From NCBI GenBank assembly GCA_030731685.1, contig JANQTO010000259.1, positions 2,019 to 13,911 on the forward strand: a stretch of DNA of 11,893 nucleotides, written 5' to 3'. Positions 1 through 8,800 of this stretch are shown in pieces (the stretch's first letter is position 1; each line of letters opens with the position of its first letter). Position numbers and translations under genes: made by a program. The stretch is from Nonlabens sp. Its GTDB lineage: Bacteria > Bacteroidota > Bacteroidia > Flavobacteriales > Flavobacteriaceae. The notes under the pieces were generated by a model that did no database searches, had not been told where the DNA came from, and was given only the letters and a program-made list of their open reading frames with translations.

Positions 1-21
1 AATTGTTTGTGGAACCTGTTT

Positions 22-351
22 TTAATTCAAATTCCCATGAACCATGTATTCATCAATGACATCCAGTTCGGTGCGAAACGATAGCACGCTCTCGCCAAAT
101 TTCAACTGTGCGTCTTTGCGCAACTGTTCTGCATGCGTGTTGTAGTAGGTGGTGAGTGCCTCGCGGCTTTTAGCTTTATACTGTATGGAATAGGTCTTAG
201 AGCCATCTTGTTCTTCTACGAGTACTTCTGTGAGTCTTGCGTCCATGAAAAGGCCGGTGCCCAAAACTTGCGCTATATGGTCGCGTATCCATTCCAGCCA
301 TTCTGGAGCAATGCGTGCGTCCATATTGCTCGTTACGTTATAAATTACCAT
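22..351 (-). CDS. DUF4286 family protein
   Basis: A complete 109-residue protein, ATG to TAA, that resembles the short DUF4286 family of Bacteroidetes. No biochemical role is established for the family. It has no signal peptide or membrane segment, so it is probably cytosolic. It opens with a short beta-like stretch (MVIYNVTSNMD), has a tryptophan-containing helix (EWLEWIRDHI, about residues 18-27), and a YYNTHAEQLRK segment near 69-79. The small alpha/beta layout recalls dimeric ferredoxin-like (ABM-type) domains, but that is my inference. It starts only 3 bp after the TPR gene and so is probably the last visible cistron of the leftward block. Only 21 bp remain beyond its stop, so whether the operon continues cannot be seen; in related genomes I recall rsmA (ksgA) following it. 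Family assignment is fairly sure; function is unknown. Confidence 0.85.
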   Translation of the reverse strand: MVIYNVTSNMDARIAPEWLEWIRDHIAQVLGTGLFMDARLTEVLVEEQDGSKTYSIQYKAKSREALTTYYNTHAEQLRKDAQLKFGESVLSFRTELDVIDEYMVHGNLN

Positions 352-354
352 GGT

Positions 355-2148
355 TTAAAAGTCGTTTACGTTAGTATCGCCGCGCAATCTTCTAAAACGG
401 CGGCGCGCATCTACAAAGTGTATGCTGTCTGCATGCTCATAAATAATACGTTCATAGAGCGCCTGTGCAGCGGCAGGATTGTTTAAAATATTCTCATTAA
501 GTAAACCTAGGTTGTAAAATGCATCGTCAGCAAGAATGCCGTCAGCATAATTATCTATGATGACCTGATATTGTTCACGTGCTTTTTCGGCATTCCCTTC
601 TAGTTCGTACAATGTTGCTAGGTTGAGCAGCGCCTCGTCCTCGATGTCGTCTCCTTTGTGGTCTAGCAATAATTGCTTGTAGAGTGCAATAGCTTCATTG
701 CGTTTTCCTTGGTATTGTTTTAAGTCCGCTTTCGCGAAAGCTTTTAACGCAACATACGTAGTATCTACCAGCGAGTGGTCTGCAATGAGCAAGCTTAGCT
801 CCATGGCGTCGTTTGCGATAAGTTTACTGGCCGCACCACGTAATACTTTCAACTGTGTAAAGCTCCATGGAAAATCATGCTGGTAATAACTCGTACGGGC
901 AACCTTAAATTGAGATTCCTGCGCACGCACGTCGTTAGGTAAATCACTTTGTACTTGGCTATACAATATAAGCGCGCGATTGAATTGTTCTTGAATCACC
1001 AGGATGTCCGCAAGAAGCATTTTAACGTCGGCTTTTTGAAAAATGGAAAGTCGTTGTTTTTCTAATTCTGTGAGTAATGCGGTGGCTGTTTCTGGGTCGC
1101 CAGCTTTAAAGGCAAGAAAATTTGCATAGTCCAGCTGCATGGAAAAGGTATTTCCATCGCGTCCGTATCGCGTGAGCAGGTCTTCATAAAGCACTTTTAT
1201 CTCTGGAAAATTTGTGGCAATCGCTTGGTCTGCTTTCAATTTTGCCTTCATGCTTTCGGCATAGTAGCGTACATCTATTACTTGCGATTCTGCGATGATA
1301 TAATCCAGTATCTCATTTGCAGCATCTATGTCTTTTTCATCAACCGCAGTGTAGGCGAGGTCCTGTAGGTCGCCCATATTTTCTCTGGAACGCACATAGA
1401 TGGCTCGTTCCTGTACAAAAGCTTTCTGGAAGTCTTTTTGCTGAACAAATAACCAACTTAATAGCTGATTGTATAAAGGGTCTTGATTTTCGCGTAAGCG
1501 TAATAGCAGCACTTTACGCAGGAGTTTATTGCCTTCATTGTCTGCATCGTCTGTAATATATTGTGAGAAAATGGCCTGTGCCTGTGCGCGATAATTTGGA
1601 GTAGATTCAATGAGCGCGATGTACGTCTCAAACATTTTTTCCAAGTTTCCTTGTTCACCATACAAACGCGCCAGCTGGTAATTATAGTTTGCCTTAGGGT
1701 TGCCTATCATGCCTTTTTCATAAGCAAGAATAGCCTCTTCCAGTTCCCTGCGCTGTTCAAAACGTGTTGCGATGGAATATGCAAGTCCAGGAATGGAATC
1801 CACAATCCTCAATGCTTTGTCGTAATAGGGTTTTGCAAGGTTTTCCTTACCCTGCAACACCTGATTGTAACCACGTTCAATGGCAAACGGCTGACCGAAT
1901 GGGATGAGTCTTTCGGCAGTAGTGAGTAACGAATCTACTTTTTCATAGGACTTCATCTGGTGATGAATGTCTATAAGTTTGTAGAGTACGTTCACGTTGC
2001 GCTCGTTTGTTTTATAAATAGCATTATAAATTTTGAGCGCTTTACCAAATTCTCCTTGGTCCAGATAATTTTCGGCAAGACGAGCGTCATCCTGCCCAAA
2101 AACAGACAAGCCGCAACAACCGATTATTAAAAGGATTAGGTATTTCAT
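355..2148 (-). CDS. Exported tetratricopeptide-repeat protein
   Basis: A 597-residue, largely helical protein made of degenerate TPR-type repeats. Clearer units lie near residues 24-45 (AENYLDQGEFGKALKIY), 135-175, 481-496, 505-532 (ALLNLATLYELEGNAEKAR) and 543-570. The last ones resemble the repeats of YbgF/BamD-like periplasmic proteins. An N-terminal signal sequence is present (MKYLILLIIGCCGLSVFGQ), most likely cut by signal peptidase I after FG at residue 18. A lipobox reading of IIGC at Cys11 is possible but leaves a very short hydrophobic stretch. The protein therefore acts outside the cytoplasm, probably as a protein-protein scaffold; partner and process are unknown. It follows serS by 18 bp and is probably co-transcribed with it. 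Residues 470-474 (AFAKA) are encoded by one of the three copies of the 14-bp palindrome in this window. I do not recognise a named gene. Confidence 0.88.
   Translation of the reverse strand: MKYLILLIIGCCGLSVFGQDDARLAENYLDQGEFGKALKIYNAIYKTNERNVNVLYKLIDIHHQMKSYEKVDSLLTTAERLIPFGQPFAIERGYNQVLQGKENLAKPYYDKALRIVDSIPGLAYSIATRFEQRRELEEAILAYEKGMIGNPKANYNYQLARLYGEQGNLEKMFETYIALIESTPNYRAQAQAIFSQYITDDADNEGNKLLRKVLLLRLRENQDPLYNQLLSWLFVQQKDFQKAFVQERAIYVRSRENMGDLQDLAYTAVDEKDIDAANEILDYIIAESQVIDVRYYAESMKAKLKADQAIATNFPEIKVLYEDLLTRYGRDGNTFSMQLDYANFLAFKAGDPETATALLTELEKQRLSIFQKADVKMLLADILVIQEQFNRALILYSQVQSDLPNDVRAQESQFKVARTSYYQHDFPWSFTQLKVLRGAASKLIANDAMELSLLIADHSLVDTTYVALKAFAKADLKQYQGKRNEAIALYKQLLLDHKGDDIEDEALLNLATLYELEGNAEKAREQYQVIIDNYADGILADDAFYNLGLLNENILNNPAAAQALYERIIYEHADSIHFVDARRRFRRLRGDTNVNDF
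728..741. repeat. Highly iterated palindrome GCTTTCGCGAAAGC, copy 1
   Basis: A perfect 14-bp palindrome inside the TPR gene, encoding AFAKA (residues 470-474). On the coding strand it continues as GCGGACT and is identical over 19 nt to copy 3. Confidence 0.8.
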
Positions 2149-2166
2149 AGGGTATATTTTCTAAAT

Positions 2167-3438
2167 TTAGTCAATCGTATCAAATCCACAATAAGGAACC
2201 AGCACTTTAGGAATGTTGATACCGCTTGCTGTCTGGTAATTTTCTAAAATACCAGCGAGTATACGAGGAAGTGCCAGCGCGCTACCATTCAACGTGTGCG
2301 CAAGTTCTGTGCCGTTATCGCCATTGCGGTAACGCAGTTTTAACCTGTTTGCCTGGAAGGTTTTAAAATTAGAAACGCTGCTTACTTCGAGCCATTTTTC
2401 TTGAGCGGTGCTGTACACTTCAAAATCATAGGTAAGTGAAGACGTAAAACCTAAGTCACCGCCACATAATCTTAAGATACGGTATGGAAGTTCTAGTTCC
2501 TCTAAAATGGTGCGTACGTGTGCAACCATTTCGTCAAGCGCAGCATCACTGTGGTCTGGATGCTCAATACGCAAAATTTCAACTTTGTCAAACTGGTGCA
2601 ATCTATTCAATCCGCGTACATGAGCGCCATAACTACCAGCCTCTCTACGGAAACATGGCGTGTAACCCGTAAGTTTAATAGGGAAGTCTTTTGTTTCTAG
2701 CAGGTCATTGCGGTAAAGGTTTGTAATAGGAACCTCGGCAGTTGGGATTAAATAGAGGTCGTCTATACCTACATGGTACATTTGTCCTTCTTTGTCAGGT
2801 AACTGTCCTGTACCGTAACCGCTTGCTTCGTTAACGAGGTGTGGCACCTGCATTTCTATGTAGCCTGCAGCAGTATTTTTGTCAAGGAAATAGTTAATAA
2901 GCGCACGTTGTAAGCGCGCCCCTTTATTTTTATAAACCGGGAAACCAGCACCTGTAATTTTATTGCCAAGTTCAAAATCAATAATATCATACTGTTTTGC
3001 GAGGTCCCAGTGTGGCTGTGCGCCGTCATACAAGGTTGGGATGGCACCATGTTCCATCACAATCTCATTGTCAGTATCCAGTTTGCCTTCTGGAACACTG
3101 TCCTGCGGTACGTTCGGTATTGCAAATAAAACCTGTTGCAGTTCTTCGGCGGCAGTATTGAGTTGGTCTTGATATACTCTAGCCGTTTCTTTCAGACCTG
3201 CGGTTTCCTCTTTCAGTGCATTTGCAGCTGCGGCGTTTCCAGACTTGAAAAATTCGCCTATTTCTTTAGAAAGTTTATTGCTCTGTGCAAGCGTTTCGTC
3301 CAGTTTTGCTTGTGCTGCACGGCGTTGCTCGTCGATTAGTATAGCTTGTTCGAGTAATGGTAATGCGTCTATGTTGCGTTTTTTTAACGCTTTCGCGAAA
3401 GCGTCTTTATGCTCACGTATTGCTGTGATTTGTAGCAT
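2167..3438 (-). CDS. serS: Seryl-tRNA synthetase (serine--tRNA ligase)
   Basis: A class II aminoacyl-tRNA synthetase that joins serine to tRNA-Ser in the cytosol using ATP. At 423 residues it has the usual length. Residues 1-105 form the N-terminal helical arm that grips the long variable arm of tRNA-Ser. The catalytic core follows, with the serine-binding TAEVP motif at 233-237, motif 2 at about 260-286 (CFRREAGSYG, ATP-binding arginines 264/265) and motif 3 at 383-400 (LNGSALALPRILAGILEN). The VSSVSNF segment (353-358), where many bacteria have CSN, looks normal for flavobacteria. Start ATG at 3438; the first residues MLQITAIREHKD match the family start. Residues 13-17 (AFAKA) are encoded by a palindrome copy and lie where homologues have an ordinary variable helix. 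It sits 63 bp after the HTTM gene with no visible terminator between, so it is probably in the same operon. Confidence 0.98.
   Translation of the reverse strand: MLQITAIREHKDAFAKALKKRNIDALPLLEQAILIDEQRRAAQAKLDETLAQSNKLSKEIGEFFKSGNAAAANALKEETAGLKETARVYQDQLNTAAEELQQVLFAIPNVPQDSVPEGKLDTDNEIVMEHGAIPTLYDGAQPHWDLAKQYDIIDFELGNKITGAGFPVYKNKGARLQRALINYFLDKNTAAGYIEMQVPHLVNEASGYGTGQLPDKEGQMYHVGIDDLYLIPTAEVPITNLYRNDLLETKDFPIKLTGYTPCFRREAGSYGAHVRGLNRLHQFDKVEILRIEHPDHSDAALDEMVAHVRTILEELELPYRILRLCGGDLGFTSSLTYDFEVYSTAQEKWLEVSSVSNFKTFQANRLKLRYRNGDNGTELAHTLNGSALALPRILAGILENYQTASGINIPKVLVPYCGFDTID
3389..3402. repeat. Highly iterated palindrome GCTTTCGCGAAAGC, copy 2
   Basis: A perfect 14-bp palindrome near the 5' end of serS, extended to 16 bp (CGCTTTCGCGAAAGCG, 3388-3403). 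It encodes AFAKA at residues 13-17 in the helical arm. Confidence 0.8.
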
Positions 3439-3501
3439 GAAATCAGTATTTAAGTATGATGGTAAAATTAAGGTTTCTAGGCCAACAAAGAGCGGTGAGT
3501 G

Positions 3502-4857
3502 TTACTGTTTTTTTGAAGCGGCTGGTGGAGGATAAAGTGGTGATGGCAGTATCCATTCATGATGTTTGAACTGGCTCCAAGAGGTTGCTGCTATGTCTAC
3601 AGTAGGGTCTGTAAACGCTGTAAATGGTCTTCCATTAATTCCTACTTGAGCATTAACGTAAACCGCAACATCATTTCCTAGTGCGGCCTGTTCTTTTTTG
3701 AGTCGTTGTGCAAACTGCCACATGAAATCGGGCTTTGTCTGCACGCTATTATATTGTTTGTCAGACAGGCGTTCTCTAAGGTTTACGACCGTACTTACGT
3801 TTGTTTTTTTATTTACCATAGTGTAAACAGCGTATCCGGAACGGCTGCGCAGCATCATGCGCCAGCTAAGTTTGTGACCTTCTTCGGTCCAGAGAACGTC
3901 GTCTTTAATAAGCCAATGACGCAACGGTAAAAGCAACATAACCAGTAAGAAAATACTAGCGCTCATGATTAATAATTTCTTGTATTTAGGGACGACAACC
4001 TCGCCTAGATTGTAATAGGTCTTTTTCCATAAAAAACGCTTGTGCAAAGTTTCTGTGCTAAAGAAAAATACTAAAAAGCTTAATGCTAGATAAGGAAAAA
4101 CGCCTATTTGGAAAACGATACTGTTAAAAATATGAAAGAAAAAAGACGCGGCAACAGCAAGCCAGCGCGTGCGTTTCCACAACAAAAACGGAATAATAAG
4201 CATGTCAAAAAACAACCCAAAATGTAAAATTGCCGACTGTACCCATGCTATCTGTAGAAACTCAAAATCCTTTCCACGAGTTGCCATAAGGTGTTTTATA
4301 AAACTACCGTCCATCCAGTCTGGGTAGAACTTTGCAATACTTGCATATGCATATACAATCCACAATAGCGCAATGATAAAAACGTAAATCCACCTGTACA
4401 TGAAGTTTTGCTTGTAGCTCTTGTCTAGATGCGCGTCTACCGAAACCGCTCTTGAAGCAGGCAAAAAAACCATGATGTAGTTCAACAGCATGATGAGGTA
4501 GCAGTGATTGTTGTAACTGCTTTTTTGCAAGAGGTACACGTAAGTCCAGGCTATAGCGTAAAAAAGAATAGCCCCGCGGTATTTAAAACCTATACTTACC
4601 ATTACTCCTGCAAGTCCCATAAGTCCGAACAGTACATACATACCATTACCTGGTAAGGGCTCTAAAAACTCAAAACCTATAAAAGTAAATGTAAACTCTG
4701 GCTCTATATATAGTTTGCGCACTGCTCCTAGCGCTATGGAACCTATTGCTTCACTTGCCAGTATAATTCCGTAAAGTATGCGGAATAGTACGAGTGCACT
4801 GTTGTCAACGCGTTTAAATAAGAGATTATCCCATGTTGCTGACATACTTGCGAGCAT
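3502..4857 (-). CDS. HTTM / vitamin K-dependent gamma-carboxylase-like integral membrane protein
   Basis: A 451-residue membrane protein of the HTTM superfamily, homologous to the membrane part of vitamin K-dependent gamma-glutamyl carboxylase. Hydrophobic segments lie near residues 21-45, 72-90, 95-110, 118-134, 152-173, 207-226, 231-264 and 296-310. Family marks are SSYNNHCYLIMLLNY (113-127), AKFYPDWMDG (175-184), HFGLFFD (212-218), FFFHIFNS (239-246) and the conserved WTEEGHKLSWRMMLRSRSG (323-341) after the last membrane segment. Lys176 seems to match the lysine used as the carboxylase base in the animal enzyme; that alignment is from memory. Substrate and reaction in bacteria are unknown. 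The ATG at 4857 lies inside ribF (32-bp overlap); a second ATG at 4845, opening MSATWDNL, is an equally plausible start and still overlaps. Translation is therefore probably coupled to ribF. The C-terminus ends in a short proline-rich tail (PLYPPPAASKKQ). Confidence 0.9.
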   Translation of the reverse strand: MLASMSATWDNLLFKRVDNSALVLFRILYGIILASEAIGSIALGAVRKLYIEPEFTFTFIGFEFLEPLPGNGMYVLFGLMGLAGVMVSIGFKYRGAILFYAIAWTYVYLLQKSSYNNHCYLIMLLNYIMVFLPASRAVSVDAHLDKSYKQNFMYRWIYVFIIALLWIVYAYASIAKFYPDWMDGSFIKHLMATRGKDFEFLQIAWVQSAILHFGLFFDMLIIPFLLWKRTRWLAVAASFFFHIFNSIVFQIGVFPYLALSFLVFFFSTETLHKRFLWKKTYYNLGEVVVPKYKKLLIMSASIFLLVMLLLPLRHWLIKDDVLWTEEGHKLSWRMMLRSRSGYAVYTMVNKKTNVSTVVNLRERLSDKQYNSVQTKPDFMWQFAQRLKKEQAALGNDVAVYVNAQVGINGRPFTAFTDPTVDIAATSWSQFKHHEWILPSPLYPPPAASKKQ

Positions 4858-5761
4858 TTGTTGTGTCCGTGTCCATCGCTTGTATAAGCTGTTCTATGGT
4901 GTCAAACTTCTTTTCGTCACGCAGGCGTTTATGAAAATGAATGGCTAGTTGCTTGTCGTAAAGATCATCGCTAAAATCTAGAAAGTAGGTTTCAATAGTT
5001 TGTTTGCCAGTATCATCTACCGTAGGGTTTGTGCCTATGTTAGTGATGCCATAAACCAGCTTGCCATCTATGGTTGTGCTAGTAATGTAAACACCATCCT
5101 TAGGAATAAGTTTGTAACTAGATTTTAGTTGCAAGTTTGCCGTAGGATAGCCTAACGTACGGCCTATTTTTTTGCCAGAAACGACATCACCCGTTAAAAA
5201 ATATGGTTGTTCCAAGTATTTTGCTGCTGTTAGCATGTTTCCTAAAGTTAGTGCTTCACGCACTTTAGTACTACTTACGGCTACTTCTTCAACCTCTTCC
5301 TTTGAGATTTCTATAACTTTAAAATCAAATTCGGTTGCATACTCATTTAACTGCGCGATACTCGCCGAGCGGTTACGACCAAACCTGTGGTCATAGCCTA
5401 TGACAACTACTTTGGCCTTGAGCTGGTCCACAAGAATAGTTTTTACATAATCGTGCGCCGTGGTACGGGAAAACTCCATAGAGAATGGATGAATCACTAA
5501 GTTCTCAATCCCATTTTGCTCAATAAGTGCTGTACGTTCCTCAATGGTATTGATAAGTTTAAGTTCGTGATCTGGCTGTAAAACCATTCTAGGATGCGGA
5601 AAAAAAGTAAGAACAACACTAGCAAGATTTCTGCTCGTAGCAATGTCGGTTACTCTTTTTAAAATATGGCGATGTCCTTTATGAACACCGTCAAACGTAC
5701 CTATGGTTACCACGGTATTTTTGTTGGATTCAAAATCAGAAATAGTATTGAAAATATGCAA
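4826..5761 (-). CDS. ribF: Bifunctional riboflavin kinase / FAD synthetase
   Basis: Cytosolic enzyme that phosphorylates riboflavin to FMN and then adenylates FMN to FAD. At 311 residues it is full length. The N-terminal FAD synthetase half (about 1-180) shows TIGTFDGVHKGH (19-30, nucleotidyltransferase HxGH-like motif), FFPHP (53-57), GYDHRFGRNRSAS (122-134) and SSTKVREAL (163-171). The C-terminal riboflavin kinase half (about 185-308) shows GKKIGRTLGYPTAN (196-209), DGVY (222-225), NIGTNPTV (241-248) and the ETYFLDF segment (258-264) carrying the likely catalytic Glu258. No ATG lies near the N-terminus: the only sensible start is TTG at 5761, preceded after 5 nt by an AAGAAGGA Shine-Dalgarno-like run. 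It is the first gene of the leftward block, and its 3' end overlaps the HTTM gene. Confidence 0.96.
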   Translation of the reverse strand: MHIFNTISDFESNKNTVVTIGTFDGVHKGHRHILKRVTDIATSRNLASVVLTFFPHPRMVLQPDHELKLINTIEERTALIEQNGIENLVIHPFSMEFSRTTAHDYVKTILVDQLKAKVVVIGYDHRFGRNRSASIAQLNEYATEFDFKVIEISKEEVEEVAVSSTKVREALTLGNMLTAAKYLEQPYFLTGDVVSGKKIGRTLGYPTANLQLKSSYKLIPKDGVYITSTTIDGKLVYGITNIGTNPTVDDTGKQTIETYFLDFSDDLYDKQLAIHFHKRLRDEKKFDTIEQLIQAMDTDTTNARKYVSNMG

Positions 5762-5766
5762 TGGTA

Positions 5767-5774
5767 TCCTTCTT
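5767..5774 (-). promoter_or_regulatory. Shine-Dalgarno-like site that decides the ribF TTG start
   Basis: On the minus strand this reads AAGAAGGA and ends 5 nt before the TTG codon at 5761-5759. Upstream in frame there is no ATG or GTG before a TAA stop about 54 bp away, so the site and the TTG codon together fix the start. Bacteroidetes genes mostly lack Shine-Dalgarno sequences, and other starts in this window show none this good. It may compensate for the weak start codon; that is inference. Confidence 0.55.
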
Positions 5775-5889
5775 TTTCGGGACTCGCAAATTACGTAATC
5801 TCGTTGAATTGCAGCTTATGGTATTTGCATTATTCTAAACGGTAAGGTATGATATTTTTAATATATCTTAGAAGCTTATTTTCAAACAA

Positions 5890-8800
5890 ATGCAATTTAA
5901 AAAGATACTTGTAGTAACCCTACTTTTCATGATGGTTTCAAGTTTTTCGTTTGGTCAAAACTTTTGGAGCACTGTAACTTCAGAGCCATTAGAAAACCTG
6001 AGTAATCGAGCTTTTACTCCTAGCAAATATATAATGATGTCGCTTAATGTGCCTGCCTTCAAACAGGTAATAAGCACAGCGCCTAGGAGATTTGAAAACA
6101 CGACAAGTAACGTCATTGTTTCCATGCCCGATGCTCGTGGTGTTATGCGTGATTTTACTATTTATGAAGCGCCCATGATGGAACCTGAGCTTTATAATAA
6201 ATATCCTAGTATTAGAACCTATGTAGGTGAATCTTTGCAGTCACCTGGTCACGTTATACGTTTTAGCCTTACCTACCAAGGATTGCACAGTATTGAGTTT
6301 AGACCTGGTGAAGCTACGGTTTATACAGATCCTTTTACTGTTAACGGCACGCACTATATTATTTACAGCAGGGACGACATTCCTGAAATGAATACTGGTT
6401 TTGTATGTGAAACCATCGAACCACAATTAAAGGCAGCTTCTCTATTATCATCAGATGCAAATGCAAAAGCTGCAAATGATGCAAGACTCAGAAAATACCG
6501 CGTGGCCATTTCCTGTAATGCAGAATACGGAAATATTTTTGCAGGAACCATAGGTACAGATGCAGACAAGCGCATGCGCATTCAAGCACAACAAGCAATC
6601 ACCATGAACCGTGTGAATGGTATTTATGAACGGGACCTCGCTATAACACTAGAGTTTGTAGCTCAGAATGATTTGTTGTTGTACTATGGAGACACAACAC
6701 TAGACCCTTACACAAATGACTTTAATGGTCGCACACAAACGCTCATGGACGGCGGGCTTGCATCACAAGGATTTCCGGGAATAGGAAATGGCGCTTATGA
6801 TATAGGACACAACTTTAACACCTCTGGCGGTGGTAATGCGGGCTGCATAGGTTGCGTGTGCGTTGCCGGCCAAAAGGGTAGTGGTATGACCGGTCGCGCA
6901 AACCCTACGGGCGACCCGTTTGATATAGATTATGTCGCACATGAAATGGGTCACCAGTTCGGTGGTTTTCACTCGATGGCATCCTCTAACTGTCGTAGTG
7001 GAAACGGACAGACAGAGGCTGAACCTGGAAGTGGCTCTACAATCATGGCATATGCAGGCATTTGTACGCCTAATGTGCAACAAAATTCAGATGATTATTT
7101 TCATTTTGTAAACGTTCGTGATATCACGGCAAATATTAAAAGTGGTGTTTCTAGTGCGTGTCCTACCATAATAAGTTTGAATATACCAGCTCCAGTAGTT
7201 AACGCAGGTTCAGATTACACCATTCCTTTTTCAACGGCTTTTGTACTTGATGGTACTGCGACAAATGTTACTAGCGGAACCACCTATATATGGGAACAAT
7301 TTGACACAGATAATCCGCGTAGTTCGGCTGGACCTATGCCTACCAGAGAACTAGGTCCTATGTATAGATCTCGATTGCCAGTGACTAGCACTTTTAGATA
7401 TTTTCCAACATTGAGCAGTGTTTTTGCTGGTAATTTAACACCAGCTTTTGAGGTCACACCATCTGTAGGTCGCACGATGAAATTTGCACTCACCGCGCGT
7501 AATTTTACGGCTGCCGGTGGTCAAAACGGAGACGATAATATGCTCGTAACCGTAGACGGTACAAAAGGCCCATTTGTGATTACCTCCATGAATTCGCCAG
7601 TAACATTGAATACTGGAGAGTCTACAACCATAACATGGAACGTAGCAGGAACAGACCTAGTGCCTATAAATACACAGTTTGTAGACATCTTGCTGACAAC
7701 AAACGGCGGCACCAGTTTTATCACGCTAGCAGCATCAGTACCTAACGATGGCAGCCATGTCATTACGATTCCTGTAATAACCCCAACCAATAACGCACGC
7801 TTTATGATCAGAGCTGTAGGTAATGTATACTATGCTGTTAACGCTGCTCCTATTAGCATCACCCAACAAAACTTCTCACTAAGTACAACAGAATTTGCCG
7901 CAACCGCCTGCCAGCCATCCAGTCCTACATTTGATTTTACGTATAATGTCTTTGCCGGATTCACAGAAAATACCACATTGAGTGTTACAGGCCTGCCAGC
8001 TGGTGTAAATGCAGTAATTTCTCCGCAAACTGTTAGCACAGCGGGAACTTCGATAAACCTATCTTTTACGGGTGTTTCAAGTGCTGCACTGGGAAGCTAC
8101 CCTATAAATCTTGTTGCGACTGCACCATCGGTAACTAAAACTGTTCCTTTAAATCTCATTATTGCTAGTCCTTCATTGAGTCCTACTGCGTTAACTAGTC
8201 CGTTAAACAGTGCAATAGACCAAGACCTTTCACCGGTTCTTTCATGGACTGCCGATTCTAATGCGACCAGCTATCTTGTTGAGGTCGCTACAGACGCAAG
8301 TTTTACAAATGTCATCCAACAAGCGACGGTGATGATGCCGACTTACAGGCCGGTATTGTTAGAAAATACAACCTATTACTGGAGAGTACGTTCCATAAAT
8401 TCTTGTGCTACAGGTTCACCAAGTGCCACGCGAAGTTTTAAAACAGCGACAATTTCATGCTCGGCAAGCGCCGCAACCAGCGTACCAGTTGCTATTAGTA
8501 CAGGTGCACCTGCGACCGTGACTGGTAGTTTAAATGTTATTTCAAATTTGGATATGACTTCTGTTACCGTGACTATGGATTTGAGCCATACGTACATTGC
8601 AGACCTTGTTCTTACGCTTATTAGTCCTGCAGGTACGCGCGTTAAATTGTTAGACGCATCTTGTACTAGCCGTAACGATATTGCTGCTACTTTTACAGAC
8701 GAGGGAACAACCTTGAGCTGCAACCAGCGTGCGCCTACCGTACGTGGTCTTGTGATTCCAGACGATGCACTTGCAATTTTAAACGGTGAAAACAGTCTAG

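Noticed and set aside
2110..2148. Lipoprotein signal in the TPR protein (IIGC at Cys11)
   Set aside because: The hydrophobic stretch before the cysteine would be unusually short, and a typical signal peptidase I site (FG|Q) lies a few residues later. Left as an alternative only.
5853..5860. TATTTTTA as a -7 box for the metalloprotease gene
   Set aside because: It lacks the final G of TAnnTTTG, and the nearest upstream TTTG is 25 bp away rather than 19-21. A promoter must exist in 5762-5889, but I cannot place it.
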